Below the pieces are notes generated by a model. That model worked only from the letters and a program-made list of their open reading frames with translations. It was not told the DNA's origin and ran no database searches. From an uncultured Desulfovibrio sp. (GTDB taxonomy: Bacteria > Desulfobacterota > Desulfovibrionia > Desulfovibrionales > Desulfovibrionaceae): a DNA stretch of 18,442 bases. Made by a program: the position numbers and the translations under genes. Positions 9,201 to 16,059 of this stretch are shown here, one piece after another; the first letter of the stretch is position 1, and each line of letters opens with the position of its first letter. Location of the stretch: contig CAMLXE010000007.1 in assembly GCA_946490455.1 (NCBI GenBank), positions 1 to 18,442 on the forward strand, given 5' to 3'.

Positions 9201-10898
9201 GGGAATCTGGGTTCGGGCATGAATTCCCTGGAAGCCAGCATCGAGCACTTTTCCCTGAAACTTCTGGAAACCTTTTCTTCAACCTCCACCCCCGACGGAC
9301 TTCTGAACGGAAAACTGACTCTGAATGGACCGACAAGTCGCCCGCAAGGGAACATGGAACTGGCTCTGACCGAGCTTGGCTACCCTGACAGTGGACTGGC
9401 TCCCGTTTCTATCCATCTCAACGGACTTCTGAATGGCCCCAGACTCGATGTTGAAGCCATTATGGATGGCCTTGGAGAAACACCTGCCACAGGACGCCTC
9501 CAGCTGCCTCTCCGCTTTACTGCCGAGGGACTTCCGCAGCCAGTCATGGATCGTCAGATAGCAGGGACATTTCATTGGAGTGGGGAACTTGCGGCACTCT
9601 GGCAATTTGTTCCTCTGGCCAATACGGCTCTCCTTGGACGAGGTTCCATGGATGCGTCCGTATCCGGGACACTTGCCGATCCGCAGATTACAGCCTCGCT
9701 TACCCTAATCAAGGCAAGCTTCGAAAACATTCTGGCAGGCCTGCTCATTACCAACATCAATGCCGATGCGGAACTTCGCTCGCATGGCGACTCCACGCTT
9801 ACAGTATCAGCAGAAGATGGAGCTGGAGGCAGCATAACCCTTGATGGAACCATCGGAACATTCTCTGACGGGTTTCCTCTTCAGCTGACAGGTCTCATTC
9901 ACGATCTTGCCCCGCTGCATCGCAATGATCTGGACATCAATCTTTCTGGCGAAATTGCGATCACCGGCAAGTCCATAGCTCCGGATATCCATGCTGACCT
10001 CACCATCAACAAAGGACAGTACCGTATCCTGCAATCCTTCGGGACCGACATTCCAACTCTTGAAGTCGTTGAAGCCGGACAGCCTCTGCAATCCGCGACA
10101 TCAAATACTTCAGGTCCGACCCTGGATGTACACGTTACCATTCCAAATCAGTTTTTTGTCCGTGGAGCCGGTCTGGACAGTGAATGGCAGGGGAAGCTGG
10201 GCATTACCGGGGCTGCAATCAATCCCATAATTACGGGCGTGCTTACCTCCGTTCGCGGGACCTTTGACCTGCTCGGCAAACAATTTACCCTGAGCAAGGG
10301 ACAGGTTTCCTTCAGCGGAGGTACGCCCCCCAATCCTCTGCTTGATATTCAGGTTACCTATCAGGCATCCAATATTACGGCAGTAGCCGCAGTTGGTGGT
10401 ACGGCTTCGTCTCCGGTTCTGTCCTTCACCAGTCAGCCTGCGCTTCCACAAGATGAAATCGTAGCCCAGATTCTGTTTGGTCGAAGTGCCAGCAGCCTTG
10501 GACGCATGGAGGCCATTCAGCTGGCCACAGAGCTGGCCTCTCTTGCAGGGTTCGGACGAGGCAAGGGAGGCGTGATGGGAGAATTGCGTGAATCCCTTGG
10601 CTTTGATGTCCTGCGTTTTGGCAGCATACAGGAGGGAGGACAGCCCAAACGTACCGCCAGCAAGGCTGGTCTTCTGCAGCCGGCTGCCAGCAATACCACA
10701 GGAGAGGCTGAATCCATCCCTGCACTGGAAGTGGGCAAATATATCACCGACGATATCTATGTGGGCCTTGAACAGGGGATGAGCGGCGATTCCACTGGGG
10801 TCCGGGTCGAAATTGAACTGACTCCCAGCCTGAATCTGCAGGGAAGTACAACCTCACAGGGGTCAGAAGTGGGCATCAACTGGAAAAAGGATTACTGA
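6267..10898 (+). CDS. tamB: TamB, translocation and assembly module inner-membrane component
   Basis: A 1543-residue partner of TamA. TamB proteins are anchored in the inner membrane and span the periplasm as a long beta-taco groove implicated in phospholipid transport to the outer membrane. One N-terminal transmembrane segment lies at about 20-45, after a short charged cytoplasmic tail. A very long, Cys-poor beta-repeat region follows, rich in short L/D/G-patterned strands. The C-terminal DUF490/TamB domain covers about 1180-1543 and includes GTFDLLGKQFTLSKGQVSF (from about 1331), PPNPLLDI (about 1354) and the family ending INWKKDY. E. coli TamB is about 1259 residues, so this one is longer, with a low-complexity stretch near 465-500. 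ATG 6267 overlaps the tamA stop in TGATG, implying translational coupling. The gene is complete and unfrayed. Confidence 0.95.
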   Translation: MNEEQETSPRPSRSILLPGIKWVGIGIGSLLVLLCGILMAGLLWLRTETGEKFLHELALSSLQENGITASFASFEGPLPGTLHVKELTLADAQGTWFSLQEGMFHLYLPDLIRGKLTIAELRLIAPELHRLPESHEPPLPEPESNPLAILQKENLQSLGKGIRTVLEHVTLEKIQIENLKLGADLTGFPLLLNLTGGGPLTSLHTDFSIESPLFASILPGYETITALPHKEGEKESAEQSPSPTALLTGTLILGNEGSWLSPLTESGRIPDAATLIEAELCGIPSETAVSTASSSDRKLTSASEKERIRLNLLLSLQDAGIAVETFRLTLPGGEVAGNHLVLQEQLLEGTLTATSRAPATLFSLFAPQDGKKAEAVSPLPFTEASLQGTLSGKPDEPLLDLQLHLTDIAAANTAVHSAVSPSFDLHASLNLAAQHLLETPSLQASGEISLNPSPLHDAQLPGAAQKQNLPATAQIAEKASNVSEASSLSADAEPLILRLEKLELSRTADALELQSLHLESRTLDLNGKAHMTDTGQIESEASLTLSGLQDFLASLTPFLPDTLLHQSPLDELDGNLALSLQIKRDKEEEPLRGTASLSLNAMHWGIQQAQAMLGTTASLDSTFSIQSQSDGATVSVEKLILTSAKAHGNASLHLAKDGHIKADMLLKLTSIAELDAGLSGPATIQTTIEGDSDTPAVRLQVSSPDLGMGTATLKQFQLALETPRLNTDAAKGRLLVTGAVEAPSLSRIRGDKSLNLSCNWNLSNASLALENVDMKLPGASLDGTLETTLTEQPQLSGVLSLNIRNWAALSALAGTHLQGDPASIHLRAKRAQTQDLNLSWSFGKLSADGFTLRGLKGSASITDPFGRAEISAKAELGSGTIAAGGLAWNRGQITLSGNQKTLDLNAALSGRTSLDLKATLYPAESSLELSSLNLLHKKNRSTSAGIKLTRPTRIGFRRGLSVSRLSLAVTPSGSITADGNLGSGMNSLEASIEHFSLKLLETFSSTSTPDGLLNGKLTLNGPTSRPQGNMELALTELGYPDSGLAPVSIHLNGLLNGPRLDVEAIMDGLGETPATGRLQLPLRFTAEGLPQPVMDRQIAGTFHWSGELAALWQFVPLANTALLGRGSMDASVSGTLADPQITASLTLIKASFENILAGLLITNINADAELRSHGDSTLTVSAEDGAGGSITLDGTIGTFSDGFPLQLTGLIHDLAPLHRNDLDINLSGEIAITGKSIAPDIHADLTINKGQYRILQSFGTDIPTLEVVEAGQPLQSATSNTSGPTLDVHVTIPNQFFVRGAGLDSEWQGKLGITGAAINPIITGVLTSVRGTFDLLGKQFTLSKGQVSFSGGTPPNPLLDIQVTYQASNITAVAAVGGTASSPVLSFTSQPALPQDEIVAQILFGRSASSLGRMEAIQLATELASLAGFGRGKGGVMGELRESLGFDVLRFGSIQEGGQPKRTASKAGLLQPAASNTTGEAESIPALEVGKYITDDIYVGLEQGMSGDSTGVRVEIELTPSLNLQGSTTSQGSEVGINWKKDY

Positions 10899-10924
10899 CG
10901 GCAGGCCATGCGCACGCGGTATTG

Positions 10925-10944
10925 GAGTCTGCATACTCATTTTT
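10925..10944 (+). terminator. Weak terminator candidate after tamB
   Basis: GAGT (10925-10928) and ACTC (10935-10938) form a 4-bp stem with a 6-nt loop, followed by TTTTT at 10940-10944. The stem is too short to be convincing, but it is the only such structure in the 57-bp gap between the tamB stop and the convergent MFS gene. Confidence 0.25.
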
Positions 10945-10955
10945 CAGAAACAGAT

Positions 10956-12131
10956 TCACCGTTTTTTCAAAAATGGTGCCAGCAGTGCCGTCAGAATGCC
11001 AAATACCGCAATCAGGGCAAATGACCAGCGCAGACTGGAAGCATGTGCAATAAGGCCAATAATGGGCGGACAGATCAGAAATCCGAGGAATCCGATTGTC
11101 GAAACGACAGCCAGCGCAATGCCTGGGTGCATGATTTTTGATTTTCCGGCCAGGCTGTAACAAATGGGCACGACCGCAGCCGTACCAAATCCGACCAGAC
11201 CGAGTCCTGCAGTTGCTGTTCCAAGATAGGGAAACAGAACAGCCAGAAGAAGTCCCGATGCAATCAGCAGACCGCTGACCTCCAGAACACGAATGACACC
11301 AAAACGGGTTACCATGCCGTCAGCCATAAACCTGCCACAGACCATGGTGCACATATAGGCGATATAACCCATTCGGATAAGCTCGTGCCGCGGGTTGATG
11401 ACAACCTCATAGTAAACGGCACTCCAGTCATACATGGCTCCCTCGCCAGCCATGCAGCCAAATGCAATAAGCCCAAGCAGCAGGACATAGGGATCAAGAC
11501 GCCTTTCATGGTGCCCCGACGCCTCCCCAGAAACAGACCGATCGGAAGACGCCGTCAGATCACGCGGCAGTGTCCAGCGGAAAAAGGCGAACATGATGCA
11601 CAGGCATACCACAAAAATGGTGCAGAAATGTCCGCGTGGCCCAATGTCAAAACCGGCAAACAGGGCTCCAATCAGACCGCCGATAAAACCTGCCAGACTC
11701 CACAAGCCATGAAAGGAGGCCATAATGCTGCGCCGGTACAGCTTCTCGACACCGACTGCCTGTGTATTGACAGAAATATTGTGGAGATTGGCCGCCATGC
11801 CAAAGAGAACAAGCAGGGCAAAGAGATGCCAGACTACGGAAACGAAACCAAGCGTTACCAGAATTCCAGAGTAAGCCAGAGCCGCAAGCAGCAGCATTCG
11901 GTGGCTTCCCAAACGGCTGACCAGATATCCTGATAAGGCCATACCGGCCATCTGCCCTGCCGGAATGGCAAACAGAACCCCTCCCAGTTCCGCCTCATTC
12001 AGTTGAAGAAGCTGTTTGATATCCGGGATACGGCTGGCCCAGCTGGCAAAAACCAGTCCCTGCAGGAAAAAGAAGGCTCCTACGGCAAGTCGATAGTATC
12101 CTCTGGCAGAATGCGGAAAAGAAAGGAACAT
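10956..12131 (-). CDS. MFS transporter, YbjJ-like
   Basis: A 391-residue major facilitator superfamily inner-membrane protein with about 12 hydrophobic segments. The loop GYLVSRLGSHR after the second helix matches MFS motif A. The opening SWASRIPDIK and the stretch FHGLWSLAGFIGG resemble the E. coli YbjJ group of uncharacterised, sugar-permease-like exporters. The frame is open to an ATG at 12266, but the 45 added residues are hydrophilic, His-rich and unlike an MFS N-terminus. ATG 12131 has AGGA (plus coordinates 12142-12145) with a 10-nt spacer and gives a normal short tail before helix 1. The gene ends 57 bp from tamB on the opposite strand and diverges from the glycosyltransferase. The substrate is unknown. 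Confidence 0.88.
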   Translation of the reverse strand: MFLSFPHSARGYYRLAVGAFFFLQGLVFASWASRIPDIKQLLQLNEAELGGVLFAIPAGQMAGMALSGYLVSRLGSHRMLLLAALAYSGILVTLGFVSVVWHLFALLVLFGMAANLHNISVNTQAVGVEKLYRRSIMASFHGLWSLAGFIGGLIGALFAGFDIGPRGHFCTIFVVCLCIMFAFFRWTLPRDLTASSDRSVSGEASGHHERRLDPYVLLLGLIAFGCMAGEGAMYDWSAVYYEVVINPRHELIRMGYIAYMCTMVCGRFMADGMVTRFGVIRVLEVSGLLIASGLLLAVLFPYLGTATAGLGLVGFGTAAVVPICYSLAGKSKIMHPGIALAVVSTIGFLGFLICPPIIGLIAHASSLRWSFALIAVFGILTALLAPFLKKR

Positions 12132-12306
12132 TGTTACACCATCCTGTTTGTGCGGGGGGCAGTCGTATAGCAAAACGGCAGAGACGTCCAGTGGATTTTT
12201 CAGGGAATCAGTATGAAGTCCAAAGGGATGATGGTGCCTCCACATTGCGGGAAGCCGATGTTCCATACATAAAAGGCGGCTGATACATACCGGTGACTGG
12301 ACCGTA

Positions 12307-12334
12307 GGGACAATTTTGGCTATCCCTCTATCAT
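12307..12334 (+). promoter_or_regulatory. Candidate promoter for the glycosyltransferase
   Basis: GGGACA (12307-12312, 4/6 to the -35 consensus), a 16-bp spacer and TATCAT (12329-12334, 5/6 to the -10). Predicted initiation near 12341 lies after the first in-frame ATG (12335) and 33 nt before ATG 12374, so it favours the later start. An inverted repeat AGGGA-N12-TCCCT spans the same elements. Confidence 0.4.
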
Positions 12335-12373
12335 ATGCTGTTTTCGGCTAACGGAAACCCGGTTGGATTGCCC

Positions 12374-13429
12374 ATGCACGTTCTTCTTCTTGATCTTGGT
12401 ATTGAGCTGCGCGGTGGTCAGCGCCAGGTCTACTATCTGGCCAGATATCTGGCAGAAGCACCAGACATTTCCGTACTGACTGCCTGTCCTGCCAATGGAG
12501 CACTGGCAGCACTTCTGCGCCGTGAAGGTCTTCCCCTTCTGCCACTCCCCGGCCACAGTCCTCTCAATCCTGCGCTGCTATGGACGTTGAAACGGGTTCT
12601 GGGCAACCTTGACGTTCTCCATACGCATGATGCCAACGCAGCGACTGTTGGTGCGCTCTGCAAGACATTCCATCCGGCCCTCTGCCTGATACACAGCCGC
12701 AGAGTATCCTATCCACTCCGGACAGGAGCCAGACTCTGGAAGTATCTGAAGGCCGATGCCTGTGCAGGCGTCAGTCAGGAAATTTCCGATGGAATGATCC
12801 GGGCAGGTCTGCCAGCCCATAAGGTATTCACCATCCACTCGGGAATTGATCCGAATCGCTATGCCCCAAAACGCCCGCGTTCCAATGCTCCATTTCTCTT
12901 TCAGAGCATAGGAGCCTGCACGCCTCAAAAGGGTTACAGTGTTCTCCTGCGTGCCATGCAAAACCTGCTTGCACTGCCCCTTCCTTCATGGAAAGTCCGT
13001 ATTGTTGGAGATGGACCTCTGCGAACTCCGCTGCTGGAAGAAGCGCAGCAACTTGGTATTGCTGACCGTCTTTCCATGCCGGGATGGAAAGACAGCCGTG
13101 AGGTCCTGCCGGACTGTGATGCGCTGGTTGTCCCTTCCGTAGATGGTGAAGGCAGCAGTGGTGCAATCAAGGAGGGCTGGGTAACGGGTGTTCCCGTAAT
13201 CTGTTCCAGCCTCTTGTCCAATACCGAGCTGGTACAGGATGGCCATAATGGCCTGACTGCAGCTGTCGGAGATCCACAGGCGCTTGCTGACGCCATGCGC
13301 CGCTGCCTGCTTGATGCACCGCTCCGCGATCAGCTGGTTTCTGCCGGAAGCCGGTCTGTTCTCGAATTTACGGACAAGCGTATGGCATCCGCCTATCTCG
13401 AGCTCTACAGGCGACTCAGAAAAGGCTGA
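12374..13429 (+). CDS. GT4-type glycosyltransferase (GT-B fold)
   Basis: A 351-residue cytosolic or membrane-associated retaining glycosyltransferase of the GT4 type, transferring a sugar from a nucleotide-sugar donor. The N-terminal domain starts MHVLLLDLG with the GGQ loop at 14-16. The C-terminal domain shows SIGACTPQKG (178-187), VRIVGDGPLR (208-217), the donor-site pair EGSSGAIKE (259-267, the EX7E motif) and TELVQDGHNGL (284-294). An ATG 39 nt upstream (12335) adds 13 residues with no family match and falls before the predicted transcription start, so 12374 is chosen; the SD is weak for both. It is an orphan: no other sugar-polymer genes are nearby. Lipopolysaccharide-core, capsule or glycolipid roles are all possible. 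Confidence 0.88.
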   Translation: MHVLLLDLGIELRGGQRQVYYLARYLAEAPDISVLTACPANGALAALLRREGLPLLPLPGHSPLNPALLWTLKRVLGNLDVLHTHDANAATVGALCKTFHPALCLIHSRRVSYPLRTGARLWKYLKADACAGVSQEISDGMIRAGLPAHKVFTIHSGIDPNRYAPKRPRSNAPFLFQSIGACTPQKGYSVLLRAMQNLLALPLPSWKVRIVGDGPLRTPLLEEAQQLGIADRLSMPGWKDSREVLPDCDALVVPSVDGEGSSGAIKEGWVTGVPVICSSLLSNTELVQDGHNGLTAAVGDPQALADAMRRCLLDAPLRDQLVSAGSRSVLEFTDKRMASAYLELYRRLRKG

Positions 13430-13466
13430 AAAAAAGCCCTCATGGAAAAGAAAATTCCATGAGGGC
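13429..13466 (-). terminator. Intrinsic terminator for the minus-strand CX2CX5C gene
   Basis: A perfect 12-bp GC-containing stem, GCCCTCATGGAA (13436-13447) with its complement at 13455-13466 and a 7-nt loop. Read on the minus strand it is followed by seven T (13435-13429), 20 nt past the stop at 13487. The T run overlaps the glycosyltransferase stop codon on the other strand. Plus-strand transcripts would make the same stem but lack a T run. Confidence 0.85.
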
Positions 13467-13486
13467 GAACAATACCATTCTGCAAT

Positions 13487-14044
13487 CTAGGCTCGTTCAT
13501 ACCCCGGAAGCACGATTGAGGAAGCCTGACTCTGTCCCTGCCCCTTGGGGCAGGCACTCTGCAATACGCAGATTTCACAGCCGCCCTTGAAAGGATAATG
13601 GGTTACAACAGCATATTTCCGGGACAGGACAGGGTCCCTATCATTCCGATAGGGTACACCTTCAGCTTCAAGCGCCTCGCGCAAGGCGGCCGTAGGCTTG
13701 GGAGCCGGCGCACATCCGGCGTCCTCAATCTGAGGAATGGCCTCATGGACTGCCGCCATGCACATGGTCTGGGCAAGTGCATTATACATGTAGGATGTTG
13801 ACGGAGACTCGCTCCACAAGGCATCCACCGCATCTTCCACCGGTTTCTCCAGCCATACAAGCAGATATTTGATCTTGCCGGTATCAAGGATCTTCACCTT
13901 CAGCTGCGGCAACCATTCATCCCAGAGCTTCATCAAACGCTCCATGGTTTCTCCACCAATACGCGTCTCCTGGCTCACGTTCATGAACAATTCCATATCA
14001 AACCAGGGTTTGCTTTCAACACTTTCCGACGTGAACACAGTCAT
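13487..14044 (-). CDS. Hypothetical protein with a C-terminal CX2CX5C motif
   Basis: A 185-residue soluble protein that I do not recognise. It has no signal peptide or membrane span. The first two thirds look helical and Trp/Met-rich. Five cysteines are present: C95, C111 and a cluster C156-X2-C159-X5-C165 (GGCEICVLQSACPKG) near the C-terminus. The cluster resembles a metal or iron-sulfur ligand set, but three Cys are one short of a classic [4Fe-4S] or zinc ribbon unless C111 or another residue contributes. ATG 14044 has GGAG (plus coordinates 14050-14053) with a 5-nt spacer. Only 165 bp separate it from the divergent small gene at 14210, so the two may share regulation. It has its own terminator at 13429-13466. 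Function cannot be assigned. Confidence 0.8.
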   Translation of the reverse strand: MTVFTSESVESKPWFDMELFMNVSQETRIGGETMERLMKLWDEWLPQLKVKILDTGKIKYLLVWLEKPVEDAVDALWSESPSTSYMYNALAQTMCMAAVHEAIPQIEDAGCAPAPKPTAALREALEAEGVPYRNDRDPVLSRKYAVVTHYPFKGGCEICVLQSACPKGQGQSQASSIVLPGYERA

Positions 14045-14136
14045 GCAAGCTCCAGACGGCCGAAAGGCACTGTTGCGACAGACAAGAATTCTGCCCGGTT
14101 ACAAAAAAACGCAATCCTTTGATTCGAGAAACAAAC

Positions 14137-14165
14137 TTTACTTCAGAGTATGTCTTTTCTACAAT
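14137..14165 (+). promoter_or_regulatory. Sigma-70 promoter for the 14210 gene
   Basis: TTTACT (14137-14142, 4/6), a 17-bp spacer and TACAAT (14160-14165, 5/6). Initiation near 14172 would give a leader of about 38 nt carrying the strong SD of the downstream gene. Copies of GATTCGA lie on both sides (14121-14127 and 14188-14194). Confidence 0.55.
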
Positions 14166-14176
14166 AGAAAAATCAT

Positions 14177-14194
14177 GAATCGAAACAGATTCGA
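14177..14194. promoter_or_regulatory. Operator-like inverted repeat in the divergent gap
   Basis: GAATC (14177-14181) and GATTC (14188-14192) are inverted around 6 bp, just downstream of the predicted transcription start of the 14210 gene. The 7-mer GATTCGA at its right end also occurs upstream of the -35 at 14121-14127. This arrangement would suit a repressor site, but the arms are short and no regulator gene is adjacent. Confidence 0.3.
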
Positions 14195-14209
14195 TCATAA
14201 GGAGGCAGA

Positions 14210-14581
14210 ATGAGTCAATATCCCAACCGGGTACGCTATGAATACGAAATGGATCCGGAAACCCGCCTGCGCTATAGCCATGGCGTATGGGGTGGTATCA
14301 ATCCGCAGGGAGAGATTGAAATCAGCTTTTATCTTGAAAGCGACAAGCTGCCTCCCTACTCGGAACGACTGATTGCTCCAGATGGGAGCTTTGGTGAAGA
14401 AAGCGCCCCGTTTAGTGAAGAAGAAAGAGTCATTACCAGACATATTCATTCTCGTGTCATCATGAATTATCACACGGCACGAGCCATGCTTGAATGGCTG
14501 GAAGACAAGATTGCCGCAATTGAGGCAGAAGCAGGCGCCAGCGCCCTGAGCTTTGATGACACGGGATTTCACCACCAGTAA
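14210..14581 (+). CDS. Small hypothetical protein, possibly DUF3467-like
   Basis: A 123-residue acidic cytosolic protein with no signal peptide or cysteine. The start is well set: AAGGAGG at 14199-14205, 4 nt before ATG, and a promoter further up. The central segment IHSRVIMNYHTARAMLEWLE (79-98) followed by a helix resembles the DUF3467 pattern, in which a strand and 'P/H-x-x-A-K/R-x-L' helix end the domain; that link is from memory and weak. The C-terminal tail (about 106-123) is low in structure and ends HHQ. It diverges from the CX2CX5C protein. No function is assigned. Confidence 0.8.
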   Translation: MSQYPNRVRYEYEMDPETRLRYSHGVWGGINPQGEIEISFYLESDKLPPYSERLIAPDGSFGEESAPFSEEERVITRHIHSRVIMNYHTARAMLEWLEDKIAAIEAEAGASALSFDDTGFHHQ

Positions 14582-15091
14582 CAGACTCCGCTGAAACACG
14601 CCCGAGACATCAGCTGACGCCTTCTGCCTGCCGCAATGAATGCCTTGCCGAGGTTCAGGGGATCACAGCCGTTGCTTCCTTTTCCTGGCTTCTTCTCTTC
14701 CTGTTTCTCTGTCATGGGAACCGCACTGCCGCACTATTTTTTCTAAAAACCTTGAGGCAGACACCAACAGCTCGTGGCCGAGGTTCAGATAACAGGTTCC
14801 CCATACTTATCCGCATAAAAGTCTAAGCATATTATCCAGCTTCAGGTTCAATATGAACGGCGACAGGTTCTCTTCTGCAAGGGAATCTGTCGCCGTTCCC
14901 CATGCGGCAAGAGCATGGCTTTGGAATGGACCATTCTGATGGGTTCAAAAGGCTTACAGAGCTATCGGAGGAAAAGGATTCTGCTGATGCGCAAGCGAAC
15001 CTGAAAAGGACCTGCCATCTGGGACAGAGTGAAGGAGAACTTCCCCCTCATGTTGGGAAAACAGTATTTCGGCATGAGTCCCGCAACCGGC
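14582..15091. other. Non-coding or decayed region with repeated AGGTTC motifs
   Basis: About 510 bp without a convincing gene. AGGTTC occurs five times on the plus strand (14651, 14781, 14794, 14844, 14865) and once inverted (14997-15002). The longer 12-mer GCCGAGGTTCAG is repeated exactly at 14647-14658 and 14777-14788. A strong hairpin is at 14855-14898. Two short minus-strand frames are open, about 14806-14663 (47 codons, basic C-terminal tail) and 14715-14569 (48 codons). Neither has an SD, and they overlap each other in different frames. I see no tRNA, tmRNA, 4.5S or RNase P signature. It may be a remnant gene, a small RNA locus or a repeat element. Confidence 0.5.
14855..14898. repeat. 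Perfect 12-bp hairpin, 20-nt loop
   Basis: GAACGGCGACAG (14855-14866) pairs perfectly with its complement at 14887-14898; the loop itself can fold a small CTT/AAG stem. No T run follows on either strand, so it is not a standard terminator. The left arm's GAAC is shared with an overlapping inverted repeat, GTTCA-ATA-TGAAC (14846-14858), so the two structures exclude each other. Confidence 0.65.
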
Positions 15092-15454
15092 TCAATGACC
15101 GGAAGGATCGCACACCGGCTCTGCTGTCTGCTGCCGCCTTTTTCGGGATCTGGATTGTGGAAGTGCGGACCAGGTTGCCCGAACCAGCTCCACCAGTTCA
15201 TCCTCATCATCCAGATAATCAATCCGATAATACGGCTTTCCCCCTTCAGTAAGAACGACTTCCTCAAGGAATCTGCCGAGCAGCCTTTTCCCCGGCTCCG
15301 TAGGCTTGAGATACAGGCAATCATCTCGGATCAGCCCAATACTCTTTCCATTACAATAAAGGCCATAATCCCCAAAAAGATTGACGAACTCTATCGTTCC
15401 GGCACGATTCAGCCGTGCGCATACAAAACGGACAAATTCCTGACTGGATGCCAT
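15092..15454 (-). CDS. TfoX/Sxy N-terminal domain protein
   Basis: A 120-residue protein matching the TfoX N-terminal domain family (PF04993): opening MASSQEFVRFVCARL, then FGDYGLYCNGK (27-37), CLYLKPTEPGK (46-56) and GGKPYYRID (71-79). The C-terminal TfoX domain is absent, and a basic tail (SRSRKRR, 101-107) follows the core, so this is a stand-alone N-terminal-domain protein. TfoX/Sxy controls competence genes in gammaproteobacteria; in other phyla these short members have no established role. Its ATG is 42 nt downstream of the NlpC/P60 lipoprotein stop with no terminator between, so the two are probably cotranscribed. Upstream sequence is purine-rich but lacks a clean SD. Confidence 0.85.
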   Translation of the reverse strand: MASSQEFVRFVCARLNRAGTIEFVNLFGDYGLYCNGKSIGLIRDDCLYLKPTEPGKRLLGRFLEEVVLTEGGKPYYRIDYLDDEDELVELVRATWSALPQSRSRKRRQQTAEPVCDPSGH

Positions 15455-15496
15455 GGGCTTCTGCTCTCTTTGTCTTTTTAGTCAGAATCGGCAGCA

Positions 15497-16036
15497 CTAG
15501 CGAACCACTCTGCGAATCTTTATCAACCTGCGATTCCAGTATTCCTGAACAAGATTATCTTCCCGAATGCGCTTACCGGAGCTGGGGCTATGCACGAAAT
15601 TGCCGCCTCCAGTATAAAGTGCCGTATGAAGCCCCGTGCGTCCCTGTCTGGTCCGAAAGACCAGAATGTCTCCAGGCCTCATGGCCCCTCGACTCACACC
15701 GAAACCGGCATTGGCCTGATCATCGGTAACTCGCGGCACATTGATACCATGTTGCCTGTAGGCCCACCAAATAAGCCCGGAACAATCAAAACCTCGTGGC
15801 GTTGTTCCGCCAAGTCGATAGCGTACTCCGATCTGGGATCTGGCTGTCTGGGCGACTCTTGCTCCAAGAGAACTGTCCCGACTTCCTCCTGCAGACCAGT
15901 CAGGGACGCCAATAATCGTGGGAGCACAACCAGCCAGGAACACGACAGCACACAAGGCCAGAACACGAAGCCAGGCGGCAGCTTTCCATCTGCCCTGTAC
16001 TGTGGAACAAGAAGAATGCTCAGGAAGAGTTACCAT
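15497..16036 (-). CDS. NlpC/P60 family lipoprotein (peptidoglycan endopeptidase)
   Basis: A 179-residue lipoprotein with a C-terminal NlpC/P60 cysteine peptidase domain, expected to cut peptide bonds in peptidoglycan stems (classically D-Glu-diaminopimelate) in the periplasm. The signal peptide has a 24-residue charged n-region, a hydrophobic core and lipobox LAGC (34-37). Catalytic Cys85 is in RGFDCSGL, His137 in GLHTALYTGG, and His149 in FVHS is the likely third residue. The domain spans about 58-179 with no SH3 or LysM partner, like E. coli Spr/MepS or NlpC. ATG 16036 has AGGG (plus coordinates 16044-16047) with a 7-nt spacer. It is the first gene of a likely pair with the TfoX-domain protein, 224 bp after mnmG on the same strand. 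Confidence 0.92.
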   Translation of the reverse strand: MVTLPEHSSCSTVQGRWKAAAWLRVLALCAVVFLAGCAPTIIGVPDWSAGGSRDSSLGARVAQTARSQIGVRYRLGGTTPRGFDCSGLIWWAYRQHGINVPRVTDDQANAGFGVSRGAMRPGDILVFRTRQGRTGLHTALYTGGGNFVHSPSSGKRIREDNLVQEYWNRRLIKIRRVVR

Positions 16037-16059
16037 GCAACAACCCTATATCAGAGAAG

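Noticed and set aside
10957..10978. Long inverted repeat CACCGTTTTT/AAAAATGGTG at the end of the MFS gene
   Set aside because: It is coding sequence for the C-terminal residues, the loop is too small and no T run follows, so it is not a tamB terminator.
12132..12266. 45-residue N-terminal extension of the MFS transporter
   Set aside because: The extension is His-rich and hydrophilic, unlike the family, and the internal ATG at 12131 has its own SD.
12335..12373. Earlier ATG for the glycosyltransferase
   Set aside because: The added 13 residues have no family match, and the ATG lies at or before the predicted transcription start.
14902..15252. 116-codon plus-strand frame
   Set aside because: Overlaps the TfoX-type gene antisense, has no SD and its sequence is unlike a protein.
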